Assembly: GCA_050181295.1 (NCBI GenBank)
Contig: JBFXDI010000064.1
Coordinates: 1-22,372, forward strand
Source: JBFXDI01 sp050181295
Lineage (GTDB): Bacteria; Pseudomonadota; Alphaproteobacteria; Rhizobiales; Aestuariivirgaceae
DNA length: 22,372 nt
Direction: 5' to 3'
Of the stretch, positions 15,065-22,372 are shown piece after piece. A program made the position numbers and the translations under genes. A model generated the notes under the pieces. The model did not search any database, had not been told where the DNA came from, and was given only the letters and a program-made list of their open reading frames with translations. The first letter of the stretch is position 1. Each line of letters starts with the position of its first letter.

Positions 15065-15910
15065 TTGACTCCCGACGTCTTTTTCGCCGTCCTCCTGGCC
15101 GCCCTGCTGCATGCGGGTTGGAACGCCCTCATCAAGACGCGGCTCGACCGGTTCCTCTCGATCTCGCTCATGAGCTTCGGGATGGGGACGATCTCGCTCG
15201 TCTGCCTGCCCTTCGTGGCGGTGCCGCAAGGCGCGACCTGGATCTGGATCCTGCTCTCCGCCGCGCTCCACACCGGCTACAAGCTCTTCCTCATCCGCGC
15301 CTACAGCGCCGGCGATCTCGGCCAGGTCTATCCGCTGGCGCGCGGCACCGCCCCGCTCATGACCACGATCGGCGGCCTCTTCCTCCTGGGCGAGGCGCTG
15401 TCGCCGCTCATGGGCGTCTCGGTCGTCGTCATGTGCGCCGGCATCACGCTCATGTCGCTCCGGGGCGGCTCGGGACTCTCAGGGCTCAACCGCGCCGCCG
15501 TCGGCAACGCGCTCGCCACCTCGCTCTTCATCGCCGCCTACACGCTCACCGACGGCATCGGCGGGCGCTCGGCCCCCACGGCATCGAGCTACACGGTCTG
15601 GCTGTTCCTGATCGACGGCTTCTGGATGGGACTTTTCGGGCTCGCGGTCCGGGGCAGGGCGGGCTTCTATGCCATGCTGCCTGAATGGAAGACGGGGCTC
15701 CTCACGGGCGCGCTCTCGCTCGGCGCCTACTGGATCGTCATCTGGGCCATGACGAAGGCGCCGATCGCGGCGGTCGCGGCGCTCCGAGAGACGAGCATCC
15801 TCTTCGCAATCGTCATTGCGGCCTTCTTTCTCAAGGAGCGGCTCTCGGCCTGGCGCATCGCCGCCGCCGTGCTCATCCTGGCGGGCGTCGCCGGCTTGAG
15901 GCTCGGCTAG
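15065..15910 (+). CDS. EamA-family (DMT superfamily) transporter
   Basis: A 281-residue inner-membrane protein with about ten helices arranged as two EamA repeats (about residues 1-135 and 145-281). Typical features are LLHAGWNALIK near the N-terminus, YPLARGTAPLMTT in the first repeat, and AALRETSILFAIVIAAFFLKERL in the second. Substrate is unknown; family members export amino acids, metabolites or drugs. No ATG or GTG lies in frame before the first helix, so the TTG at 15065 is taken as start; its ribosome binding site is weak. It is divergent from copA and shares the 99-bp gap. Its stop codon interlocks with that of the convergent matB in the sequence CTAG. Confidence 0.85.
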   Translation: MTPDVFFAVLLAALLHAGWNALIKTRLDRFLSISLMSFGMGTISLVCLPFVAVPQGATWIWILLSAALHTGYKLFLIRAYSAGDLGQVYPLARGTAPLMTTIGGLFLLGEALSPLMGVSVVVMCAGITLMSLRGGSGLSGLNRAAVGNALATSLFIAAYTLTDGIGGRSAPTASSYTVWLFLIDGFWMGLFGLAVRGRAGFYAMLPEWKTGLLTGALSLGAYWIVIWAMTKAPIAAVAALRETSILFAIVIAAFFLKERLSAWRIAAAVLILAGVAGLRLG

Positions 15911-17415
15911 CCGAACGTGTCCCCGAACCTTTTCCGGAGTTCGGCCTTCTGCACCTTGCCCATGGCGTTGCGCGGCAGCTCGTCGACCAGGAAGATGCGC
16001 TTCGGCAGCTTGAACTTCGCAAGCCTCTCCTGAAGCGTGGCTAGCATCTCCGCCTCAGCGGGCGGCCTTCCCGTCACCACCGCCACCACGCCTTCTCCGA
16101 AGTCCGGATGCGGCACACCGATCACCGCCGATTCGGTGACACCAGGGAGCGCGTCGACCGCGTCCTCGATTTCCTTGGGGTAGACATTGAAGCCGCCGGA
16201 GATGATGAGATCCTTGGCGCGCCCGACGATCGACACGCGCCCGTCCGGCTCCATCACGCCCATGTCGCCGGTAATGAACCAACCGCCGTCGCGGAACTCC
16301 TGGCGCGTCTTATCGGGCATGCCCCAGTAGCCCTTGAAGACATTGGGACCCCGGACCTCGATGACGCCGATCCCGCCCGGCTCCATCACGCGGCCTTCCG
16401 GGTCGGCGATCCGCACCTCGACGCGCGGCAGCGGATAACCCACGCTTCCGGGCCGGCGCTCGCCCTCGTAGGGGTTGGAGGTGATCATGCCCGTCTCGGT
16501 CATGCCGTAGCGCTCGAGCACCCTGTGGCCGGTGCGCGCCTCGAAGGCGCGGTGCGTCTCGGCGAGGAGCGGTGCGGAACCCGCCACGAAGAGGCGGATG
16601 TTGCGGCAGACTTCCGTCGTGAAATCGTCGCGCGACAGAAGCCGCGTGTAGAAGGTCGGGACCCCCATGAGGACGCTGGCGCGCGGCAGGTCGGCGATGA
16701 GGCGGGCGACATCGAAGCGGTCGTGCCACAGCATCTCGGAGCCATTGAGGAAGGCCGTGCCCAGCGCCACGAAGAGCCCGTGCACATGGAAGATCGGCAG
16801 CGCGTGCAAGAGCACGTCGCCCGGACGGAAGGCCCAGATCGCATGCAGCGCCAGGATGTTCGAGGCGAGGTTGTCGTGCGTGATCATGGCGCCCTTGGAG
16901 CGCCCGGTGGTGCCCGACGTGTAGAGAAGGCCGGCCAGATCGTCGGCCGCGCGCGGCACCGTCGCATGCTCCGGCGAGGCGGCCGCAGCCAAGTCCGCGA
17001 GGCTTCCCTCACCCGCGGAGCCAAGGCTTGCGAGCGTCGCGCCATTGCCTCGGGCGATCGGGTGCAGCGCCTCTTCCCGAGCGGGGTCGCAGACCACGAG
17101 CGAAGGCTTGGCGTCGCCCACGAAATACTCGATCTCGGCCGGCGTATAGGCGGTGTTGAGCGGCTGGTAGACGGCCCCCGCCTTCAGCACGGCGAGGAAG
17201 AGCAGCACGTTCTCGACCGATTTCTCGACCTGCACCGTCACGCGGTCGCCGGGCTTGACCCCGAGACGGGCAAGCGCGTTGGCGTAGCGCGCAGCACCCG
17301 CCCTCAGGCCGGCATAGGTCAGGCTCCGAGGCGCGTTCTCATGGGTGAGCGCCGGACGGTCGCGGGCGGTGACGAACCGCGCGTCGAACAGGCTGTGGAG
17401 ATTGCAGTCGGGCAA
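15907..17415 (-). CDS. matB: Malonyl-CoA synthetase (MatB-like)
   Basis: ANL-superfamily acyl-CoA ligase of 502 residues, predicted to make malonyl-CoA (or methylmalonyl-CoA) from the free diacid, ATP and CoA in the cytosol. Core motifs: YTSGTTGRSKG (about 165-175), the ATP-site RYGMTET (302-308), TGD (382-384), the hinge GRAKDLIISGGFNVYP (398-413), and the C-terminal catalytic Lys487 in PRNAMGKVQK. MatB identity is supported by LFVAGSAPLLAETHRAFEAR and TSNPYEGERRPGSVGYPLP, both very similar to the Rhizobium/Rhodopseudomonas MatB substrate region. The TTG start at 17415 has GGAG 7 nt upstream. It lies 27 bp after the DUF3095 gene, in one operon. The usual partners matA (decarboxylase) and matC (transporter) are not adjacent. 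Confidence 0.9.
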   Translation of the reverse strand: MPDCNLHSLFDARFVTARDRPALTHENAPRSLTYAGLRAGAARYANALARLGVKPGDRVTVQVEKSVENVLLFLAVLKAGAVYQPLNTAYTPAEIEYFVGDAKPSLVVCDPAREEALHPIARGNGATLASLGSAGEGSLADLAAAASPEHATVPRAADDLAGLLYTSGTTGRSKGAMITHDNLASNILALHAIWAFRPGDVLLHALPIFHVHGLFVALGTAFLNGSEMLWHDRFDVARLIADLPRASVLMGVPTFYTRLLSRDDFTTEVCRNIRLFVAGSAPLLAETHRAFEARTGHRVLERYGMTETGMITSNPYEGERRPGSVGYPLPRVEVRIADPEGRVMEPGGIGVIEVRGPNVFKGYWGMPDKTRQEFRDGGWFITGDMGVMEPDGRVSIVGRAKDLIISGGFNVYPKEIEDAVDALPGVTESAVIGVPHPDFGEGVVAVVTGRPPAEAEMLATLQERLAKFKLPKRIFLVDELPRNAMGKVQKAELRKRFGDTFG

Positions 17416-17442
17416 GCGGGCGCTCCAGCATTTTGCCCGTCT

Positions 17443-18606
17443 TTACGACAGCCTCGGCTCGACCGCCAGCTTCAGCATGCGCGCCGCCTCGGCGTAGCCG
17501 CCGGCCGCGCCGTCGATGAAGTGGATGTGGTCGTCGGCCATGACCGAGGGCACGATGCAGGTCATGATCGCTTCCTCTTGCCGGTGCAGCCCGTAGCGGC
17601 AGACGCCGGCGTCGCGCGCCTTGACGAGCATTCCCTCCAGCCGGTCGGCCAGTCTTTGAGAGCAGTCGAGCGTGAGCTTGAGGCCGTCGTCGAACTTGCG
17701 GAAATCGGAATTGGCGCGAAGCGCCGTCAGGTAGTGCTTCGGCCGGAAACCCCCTATCGGGATGCGCGCCGCGAGCACCACCCATCCGAGCCAGCCCTCG
17801 AGCAGCAGCCGCCAGCGGGGCTTGACGGCGCGGTCGGGGCCGGCCGGCACCCTCGTGGCGAGGTCGACGCCGGGGCCGCCCGGCGCGAAACGCATGTTGG
17901 TCTCCGAAAGGGGGCGGCCTTCGGAGGCCTCCTCACGCGAAAGGGCCAGAACCTCCTCCACCAGCGCGCGGAACGGCTCGCCGGGCTCGCCCTCGGGCAG
18001 CACCAGGACGGAGAGGATGATGCCGCGCTCGGAGCGCATCGGCGACCAGCGGCAGGAGAGGCCGTCGAGGTCGGGCCGCGTGCCGGGCGCCGCAGCCGGC
18101 ACGTGGAAGCGTCCAGCCTTCATCTCCTTCTCCGCCCAGGCCACGCCACCGCCCGCGAACATGGCGTAGGCAATGTGCGGGCTCGGCGCGTAGCGGCCGA
18201 CCAGCACGTCATAGTCAGCGGCGCGGATGACGGCGAGCGGCACGAGCGCACCGCGCAGTTTCAGTCCCATCTCCTCGGCGGCCCAGACCTGCACGGCGGC
18301 AAGGCATTGGGCCGCGACCCAGCGATGCGCTCCGGGCAGCGCGAAGCTCGCTCCGTCGCCGCCGAAGACAAAGGGGAAATCTCTCTCGCCCAAGGCGTTG
18401 CGCAGCGCCGAGATGACGCTCGCGCCCACCATGTTGACGGCCTTGTAGCGGCCCTCGGCGATGGCGCCTGTCGAGTCCACGACATCGGCCACCCCGATGA
18501 TCCAGTCCTCAGGCAACGCATGATAGTTCTCGGGCACGACCACGCCCGAGAAGCGGTCGAAAGGCATGATCGCGCGGTAGAAGCCGATCCCGGTGCTGGC
18601 ATCCAT
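17443..18606 (-). CDS. DUF3095 family protein (nucleotidyl-cyclase-like)
   Basis: A 387-residue soluble protein that I recognise as DUF3095. The N-terminal part resembles a class III nucleotidyl cyclase core: GVADVVDSTGAI (about 38-49) recalls the metal-binding DxxxST strand, and FPFVFGGDGASFALP (77-91) recalls the GGD-containing strand. Family members are sometimes annotated as adenylate cyclases, but I know of no proven activity. No membrane helices or sensor domain are evident. The C-terminal half has HRQEEAIMTCIVPS and DDHIHFIDGAAGGYAEAA. The ATG at 18606 has GGAG 9 nt upstream. It precedes matB by 27 bp in the same transcript, an association with no obvious biochemical reason. Confidence 0.8.
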   Translation of the reverse strand: MDASTGIGFYRAIMPFDRFSGVVVPENYHALPEDWIIGVADVVDSTGAIAEGRYKAVNMVGASVISALRNALGERDFPFVFGGDGASFALPGAHRWVAAQCLAAVQVWAAEEMGLKLRGALVPLAVIRAADYDVLVGRYAPSPHIAYAMFAGGGVAWAEKEMKAGRFHVPAAAPGTRPDLDGLSCRWSPMRSERGIILSVLVLPEGEPGEPFRALVEEVLALSREEASEGRPLSETNMRFAPGGPGVDLATRVPAGPDRAVKPRWRLLLEGWLGWVVLAARIPIGGFRPKHYLTALRANSDFRKFDDGLKLTLDCSQRLADRLEGMLVKARDAGVCRYGLHRQEEAIMTCIVPSVMADDHIHFIDGAAGGYAEAARMLKLAVEPRLS

Positions 18607-18821
18607 GGCGTCACGCTCCGTCTGCCGGAGATACGCAGGGTCCGTCGCTAAAGTTGGGCGCCGGCAGCGGGCCGGCGATCACTTTGCCGTCAGCGCATCG
18701 CCCTATCGTCACCCGGCCGACACGCGCCCGTCATGCCCCGCCGCTACGAGTCGCATCCGGCAAGCCAAGCCAGCCTAGCGTAAGGCGGCGTGCCAGTAAC
18801 ATTCAGTATCTCACCTGCCCT

Positions 18822-18882
18822 CGCCATGCCGGCGCGCCTCGAGCCCCTGTCCCCCTCGGCTCTTCCCCGAACCGGCATGGCG
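18822..18882. repeat. Perfect 11-bp inverted repeat beyond the aminotransferase gene
   Basis: CGCCATGCCGG (18822-18832) and CCGGCATGGCG (18872-18882) are exact inverse complements, separated by 39 nt that include a nested GAGCC/GGCTC pair. The structure begins 9 bp past the aminotransferase stop. No T-run follows on the minus strand, so it is more likely an mRNA 3'-end stabiliser or a repeat remnant than an intrinsic terminator. The rest of the gap (18607-18821) shows no gene. Confidence 0.5.
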
Positions 18883-18891
18883 CCCCTTTTC

Positions 18892-20076
18892 TCAAGCCTT
18901 GCCATGCGCGCCGAGGAACTTGCGCATCCGCTCCAGCGCCTCCTCGAGCTCGCCCATGCCCGCGGCATAGGAAATCCTGAGGTAGCCTGCGCCGTTATCG
19001 CCGAAGCTTTCTCCCGCGATCAGCGCCACATGCGCCTCCTCGAGCAGGCGACGCGCCAGCTCGCGCGAGGGGATACCGGTCCTCGCCACGTTCGGGAAGG
19101 CATAGAAGGCGCCGCCCGGCATCCGGCAGGTGACGCCGGGAAGATCGTTCAGGCCCTCGACCACACGGTCCCGCCGTTCAAGGAAGGTCCTCCGCATCCG
19201 CTCGACCGGCTCCATGGGACCGGTGAGCGCGGCAAGCCCCGCCATCTGCGCCACGCCGTTGACGCAGGAATGGTCGACCGTGATGAGCTTCCGCACGTAC
19301 TCCACGAGCCGCGCCGGCCACACTCCGTAGCCCAGCCGCCAGCCGGTCATGGCGAAGGTCTTCGACCAGCCGTCGAGCAGGATGGTGCGATCGAGCACCT
19401 CGGGAAACTCGAGCAGGCTCGCGAAGCCCGAGCCCTCGAAGACGAGGTGAGAATAGATCTCGTCGGCGAGGATCGCGACGTTCGGGTGCCTGGCCAGGCC
19501 TTCGACCAGCCGGGCAAGCTCCGCGCGGTTGACGACGCCGCCCGTCGGGTTGGCGGGGCTGTTCAGCATGACGAGCCGCGTCTTCGGACCGATCAGCGAC
19601 AGGATCTCATCGGCATCGAAGCCGAAATCGCGCTCCTCGCGGATCGGATAGGGTACGCCCTTGCCGCCGCTCGAGCGGATGGCCTCGCGATAGGGCGGGA
19701 AGCCCGGATCGGGATAGAGGATCTCCGATCCCGGCCCGCCGAAGAGCATGCAGGCGAAATAGAACGTCACCTTGCCGCCCGGCACGATGATGACATTGCC
19801 CGGATCGATCGAGACGCCGTAGCGGTCGTGGAGATGGGCCGCCACGGCCTCACGGAGCGGCGGGATGCCGACGGGCGAGGTATAGCCGTGCGGTCCGTCG
19901 CGGCCTGCCTTCTCGGCCGCCTGCAGCACATGCTCGGGCGGCGGAAAATCCGGCTGGCCGATGCCGAGATTGATGACGGGGGCACCCTTCGCCTTCATGG
20001 CGAGCGCCTTGTCGAGGACGGCGAAGGCGCCCTCCTCCTCGATGCCGATGATGGCTGGGTTGAGCGCCAGGTTCAT
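18892..20076 (-). CDS. PLP-dependent class I/II aminotransferase (fold type I)
   Basis: A 394-residue aspartate-aminotransferase-family enzyme, cytosolic. Family motifs: INLGIGQPDF (35-44), GYTSPVGIPPLREAV (64-78), NSPANPTGG (172-180), ADEIYSHLVF (204-213, Asp205 contacting the PLP ring nitrogen), and the Schiff-base Lys239 in SKTFAMTGWRLGYG; the substrate-carboxylate Arg lies in YLRISYA near the C-terminus. This places it in the I-gamma-like group (AspC/alanine/aromatic aminotransferases); the exact amino donor cannot be assigned. Its ATG overlaps the TGA of the upstream dehydrogenase as ATGA, implying translational coupling, so the two probably act on linked substrates. Confidence 0.9.
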   Translation of the reverse strand: MNLALNPAIIGIEEEGAFAVLDKALAMKAKGAPVINLGIGQPDFPPPEHVLQAAEKAGRDGPHGYTSPVGIPPLREAVAAHLHDRYGVSIDPGNVIIVPGGKVTFYFACMLFGGPGSEILYPDPGFPPYREAIRSSGGKGVPYPIREERDFGFDADEILSLIGPKTRLVMLNSPANPTGGVVNRAELARLVEGLARHPNVAILADEIYSHLVFEGSGFASLLEFPEVLDRTILLDGWSKTFAMTGWRLGYGVWPARLVEYVRKLITVDHSCVNGVAQMAGLAALTGPMEPVERMRRTFLERRDRVVEGLNDLPGVTCRMPGGAFYAFPNVARTGIPSRELARRLLEEAHVALIAGESFGDNGAGYLRISYAAGMGELEEALERMRKFLGAHGKA

Positions 20077-20942
20077 TGCAGGTCCTTCGCGATCTCGGGG
20101 TCGATCAGGCGACTGATGCGGACATCGCCGTGGCCGGCGGCAATCGCCTCGTCATAGACGGCGATGGTCGAGCGCGCGAGGTCGGTGACGGCGCCGAGAT
20201 CCTCGGCCACCAGCATGTAGTAGGAAAGATCCTTCTTGGCGTTGGTCATGGAGAAGGGATAGCCGTCAAAGTCGCCCTCGAGCGCCGGCGCCACGATCTT
20301 GCGGAGCGCGCCCGAATTGTTGGAGCCCCTGAGCATCGCGGCGTAGAGCTTGCCCCAGTCCACGCCCGCGCGGCGCGCGACATTGTAGCTGTCGCAGATG
20401 AGCGCCACCATGCCGAGCACGAGGTAGTTGGAGACGAGCTTGGCGGAGGCGCCGGCGCCCACGGGGCCCATGTGCGAGATCGTGGCGCAACAGCCTTCAA
20501 GCACCGGCGCGGCCTTCGCGAAAGCCTCATCGTCGGCGCCGACAAGGGCGCCGAGCTCGGCGACGATCGCCTGCTCCGGTCCGCCCGTGAGCGGCGCCTC
20601 GGCGAAGAGCACGCCCCTCCTCTTCAGCCGCTCGCCAAGCGCGATCGTGGCGGATCGCTCCGAGGTGCCTGAGTCGATCACGACCTGTCCGGGCTTGAGG
20701 AGAGGCTCCACGGCGGCCATGACCTCGGCCACCGCGACCGAGTTCGAAACGCAGAGCATCAGCACGTCGGCGCCCTCGATGAGCGAGGGATAATCCTTCG
20801 CCTCGCGGGCGCCCCGCGCCACGAGGTCCTCGACCAGCTTCCTCTGACGGTGCGCGATGACGGCGAGCGCATGGCCGGCCTTCAGGAGGTTCACGCACAT
20901 GCCATGGCCCATGAGGCCGATGCCGACGAAAGCGATGTTCAT
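20073..20942 (-). CDS. NAD(P)-dependent beta-hydroxyacid dehydrogenase
   Basis: A 289-residue member of the 3-hydroxyisobutyrate dehydrogenase/tartronate semialdehyde reductase family. The N-terminal Rossmann motif is FVGIGLMGHGM (5-15). The substrate-binding motif is EAPLTGG (115-121), a variant of the usual DAPVSGG. The catalytic Lys168 and Asn172 lie in GAGASAKLVSNYLVLG. It oxidises or reduces a 2-methyl-3-hydroxy or 3-hydroxy acid; the variant substrate loop means the substrate should not be assumed. The ATG at 20942 has GAGG 7 nt upstream. It is coupled to the downstream aminotransferase by an ATGA overlap. Confidence 0.9.
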   Translation of the reverse strand: MNIAFVGIGLMGHGMCVNLLKAGHALAVIAHRQRKLVEDLVARGAREAKDYPSLIEGADVLMLCVSNSVAVAEVMAAVEPLLKPGQVVIDSGTSERSATIALGERLKRRGVLFAEAPLTGGPEQAIVAELGALVGADDEAFAKAAPVLEGCCATISHMGPVGAGASAKLVSNYLVLGMVALICDSYNVARRAGVDWGKLYAAMLRGSNNSGALRKIVAPALEGDFDGYPFSMTNAKKDLSYYMLVAEDLGAVTDLARSTIAVYDEAIAAGHGDVRISRLIDPEIAKDLQ

Positions 20943-20961
20943 TCCTGTTCCTCGTGCTCAA

Positions 20962-21100
20962 TCGTCATTCCAGCGCAGGCTGACGCTCACCACATCTGTC
21001 ATTGCCGGGCTTGACCCGGCAATCCATGAACACCGTTCCTGCAAGCCATGGCTCGGGTGGTGATCATCGATGCCCTGAACAAGCCCGGGCATGACAATGA
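20962..21100. repeat. Alphaproteobacterial intergenic palindromic repeat (mosaic)
   Basis: This gap between two dehydrogenase genes holds a repeat-like block. ATTGCCGGG and CCCGGCAAT (21001-21009, 21015-21023) form a perfect 9-bp stem around CTTGA. Near the right end, 21071-21099 is a second, inverted arm reading TCATTGTCATGCCCGGGCTT on the opposite strand. A separate fragment CGTCATTCCAGCGCAGGCTG starts at 20963. GTCATTGCCGGGCTTGACCC-type and GTCATTCCAGCGCA-type units recur in intergenic regions of many Rhizobiales genomes, from my knowledge of those genomes. It contains no gene. Confidence 0.75.
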
Positions 21101-21102
21101 AC

Positions 21103-22372
21103 TCAAACCTTCAATCCGTTCCGCCGCGCGATCTCCAGATAGACCGCCGACTGGTCCTTGTCGGCGCCGCCCCGCTTCTCAACCAGTTCCTCATAGAGTT
21201 CGGTGACGCGACCCATCACCGGCAGCTCCAGACCGACCTTCGCCGCCAGCGCCTTCGCAGTCCTCAGATCCTTGAGCTGGAGCGAGGAGCGGCCGCCCGG
21301 CGCGAAATTGCCGGCGAGCATGCGCCGCCCGTGATGCTGCAAGATGGGCGAATCGGCGAAGCCGCCCGAAAGCGCGCGGATGACGGCCTCCGGATCGGCC
21401 CCGCCCTGCCTGGCGAGCAGAAGCGCCTCGGCAACGGTCGAAAGCGTGTTTCCGACGATGAGCTGGTTGCAGAGCTTGGCGAGCGAGCCGGCACCCGCGA
21501 GGCCCACCAGCGTGGCGCGGCCCATGGCCTGGAGCACGGGCAGGATCTTCTCGAAATCCTTCCTGTCTCCGCCCGCCATGATGGCAAGCGTGCCTTCCGT
21601 CGCCCCCTTCTCGCCGCCCGAGACCGGCGCATCCACGTAGCGGAGGCCTCTTTCTGCAGCCCGGCGCGCCTGGCCTTGCGCCGTCTCGACCGGAATGGAC
21701 GACATGACAAGCACGAGGCTGCCGCGCCGCATGGCGTCGAGCACGCCATCGTCCAGAACCTTGTCCGAGGTCGGACCGTCGCTCAGCATGACGAGCGCGA
21801 TGTCGGCGTCCCTGACGGCCTCGGCAGCCGAGTCCGCGACCTTGCCGCCATGCCCGAGCAGGCGCTCGGCCTTCTCGCGGCTGCGGTTCCACCCCGTCAC
21901 CGGATAGCCCGCCTCGAGCAGGCGGCGGGCCTGCTGATAGCCCATGATGCCGACGCCCAGGACGGCGATCTGCGGCTTCGTCATGTCCGCCTTTCCTCCC
22001 TCAAAGCCCTGTTCCCGGTAGAACACGTAGAGGCCGCTGGCAATGACGACCGCGCCGCCGACGAGCGTCAGCCCGTCCGGCAGGTTGCCGAAGACCAGGT
22101 AGCCGATGAGGATCATCCAGAGGATCTGGGTGTAGACGTAGGGCGCCAGCACCGGCGCCGCGGCCAGCCGGTGCGCCTGCGTCAACATGTAGTGGCCGAT
22201 CGCCCCGAGGACGCCCATGACGGCCAGGAGACCCCACTGCCAGGCTGCCGGCTCCACCTTCATGAAGGCCGTGGCGGGCGCGGCCGCGAGCGCGCCCACG
22301 AGCGAGACGTAGAACAGCGACGTCAGCGCCCGGTCGCGCGCGCCCACCTTGCGGGTCGCGATCTGGTAGAGC
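21103..22372 (-). CDS. In-frame EamA transporter (partial) joined to beta-hydroxyacid dehydrogenase
   Basis: One uninterrupted frame enters from the window edge. Its first about 129 residues are the C-terminal repeat of an EamA/DMT exporter (TSLFYVSLVGALAAAP, PYVYTQILWMILIGYLVFG, ASGLYVFYRE); the N-terminal repeat lies outside. A short linker follows, then a complete 293-residue 3-hydroxyisobutyrate dehydrogenase-family enzyme beginning MTKPQIAVLGVGIMG at 21984. The enzyme has DAPVSGGEKG (about 118-127 from that Met), Lys170 in GAGSLAKLCNQ, and closely resembles tartronate-semialdehyde/2-hydroxy-3-oxopropionate reductases. The linker DNA carries GAGGGAGG, a good ribosome binding site for a separate enzyme. 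So this is either a real transporter-enzyme fusion or two genes joined by a one-base indel. Confidence 0.8.
   Translation of the reverse strand, partial: LYQIATRKVGARDRALTSLFYVSLVGALAAAPATAFMKVEPAAWQWGLLAVMGVLGAIGHYMLTQAHRLAAAPVLAPYVYTQILWMILIGYLVFGNLPDGLTLVGGAVVIASGLYVFYREQGFEGGKADMTKPQIAVLGVGIMGYQQARRLLEAGYPVTGWNRSREKAERLLGHGGKVADSAAEAVRDADIALVMLSDGPTSDKVLDDGVLDAMRRGSLVLVMSSIPVETAQGQARRAAERGLRYVDAPVSGGEKGATEGTLAIMAGGDRKDFEKILPVLQAMGRATLVGLAGAGSLAKLCNQLIVGNTLSTVAEALLLARQGGADPEAVIRALSGGFADSPILQHHGRRMLAGNFAPGGRSSLQLKDLRTAKALAAKVGLELPVMGRVTELYEELVEKRGGADKDQSAVYLEIARRNGLKV
21982..22002 (-). promoter_or_regulatory. Internal ribosome binding site and start for the dehydrogenase
   Basis: On the minus strand GGAGG (21999-21995) followed by AAAGG precedes the ATG at 21984-21982. 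Translation from here gives 293 residues, the normal length of a stand-alone family member starting at its first beta strand. It therefore supports separate translation of the dehydrogenase even if the frame is also read through from the transporter. Confidence 0.6.

Noticed and set aside
16108..18651. 847-codon open frame on the plus strand opposite matB and the DUF3095 gene
   Set aside because: It runs across two well-supported genes and the gap between them; its translation is His/Arg/Asp/Gly-rich with no recognisable domain, as expected from the antisense frame of GC-rich coding DNA.
18790..20157. 455-codon plus-strand frame opposite the aminotransferase
   Set aside because: Antisense shadow; the minus-strand frame has all PLP-enzyme motifs.
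1..22372. tRNA, rRNA, CRISPR, insertion sequence, phage or toxin-antitoxin signals
   Set aside because: Looked for on both strands; no tandem spaced repeats, transposase-like proteins or recognisable RNA genes were seen by eye. A covariance-model scan was not possible here.

Overview
The window is GC-rich, gene-dense DNA from an alphaproteobacterium, most likely a member of the Hyphomicrobiales (Rhizobiales). This rests on the Caulobacter/Rhizobium-type tad/cpa gene order, a free-standing secretin N-domain gene beside the tad locus, a Rhizobium-type malonyl-CoA synthetase, and an intergenic palindromic repeat of a kind common in these genomes. The genus cannot be named from the sequence alone. 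No rRNA, tRNA, CRISPR array, insertion sequence or phage gene was seen.

Positions 1-12492 are a tad (Flp/cpa) pilus locus, nearly complete. On the minus strand, reading right to left: the Flp pilin gene, a transcription terminator, the prepilin peptidase gene cpaA, then (after one inserted plus-strand gene) cpaB, cpaC, cpaD, cpaE, cpaF/tadA, tadB and tadC. The tadC 3' end leaves the window. On the plus strand, reading away from the pilin promoter region: a free-standing secretin N-domain protein and two TadE-type pseudopilins. Together these encode the pilin and pseudopilins, their processing peptidase, the outer-membrane secretin with its lipoprotein and SAF-domain partners, the polar localisation ATPase, the motor ATPase and the inner-membrane platform. 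A PAP2-family membrane enzyme (8043-9203, plus strand) splits the minus-strand series.

Positions 12506-15910 hold a copper-type P1B ATPase (minus) and a divergent EamA transporter (plus). Between them lies a textbook MerR/CueR-type promoter with a perfect 8-1-8 dyad in a 19-bp spacer. It sits so close to the ATPase start codon that the transcript is probably leaderless. No CueR gene is in the window.

Positions 15907-18606 are a two-gene minus-strand operon: a DUF3095 protein with a cyclase-like look, followed by a MatB-type malonyl-CoA synthetase. Positions 18892-22372 hold an aminotransferase translationally coupled to a beta-hydroxyacid dehydrogenase, an intergenic palindromic repeat, and a single open frame joining the C-terminal half of an EamA transporter to a second beta-hydroxyacid dehydrogenase. 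That joint is either a real fusion or a one-base indel.

The most unusual items are the EamA-dehydrogenase fusion frame, the leaderless CueR-type copA promoter, the PAP2 gene inside the pilus cluster, and the 545-bp pilin regulatory region. No convincing new multi-gene system was found.
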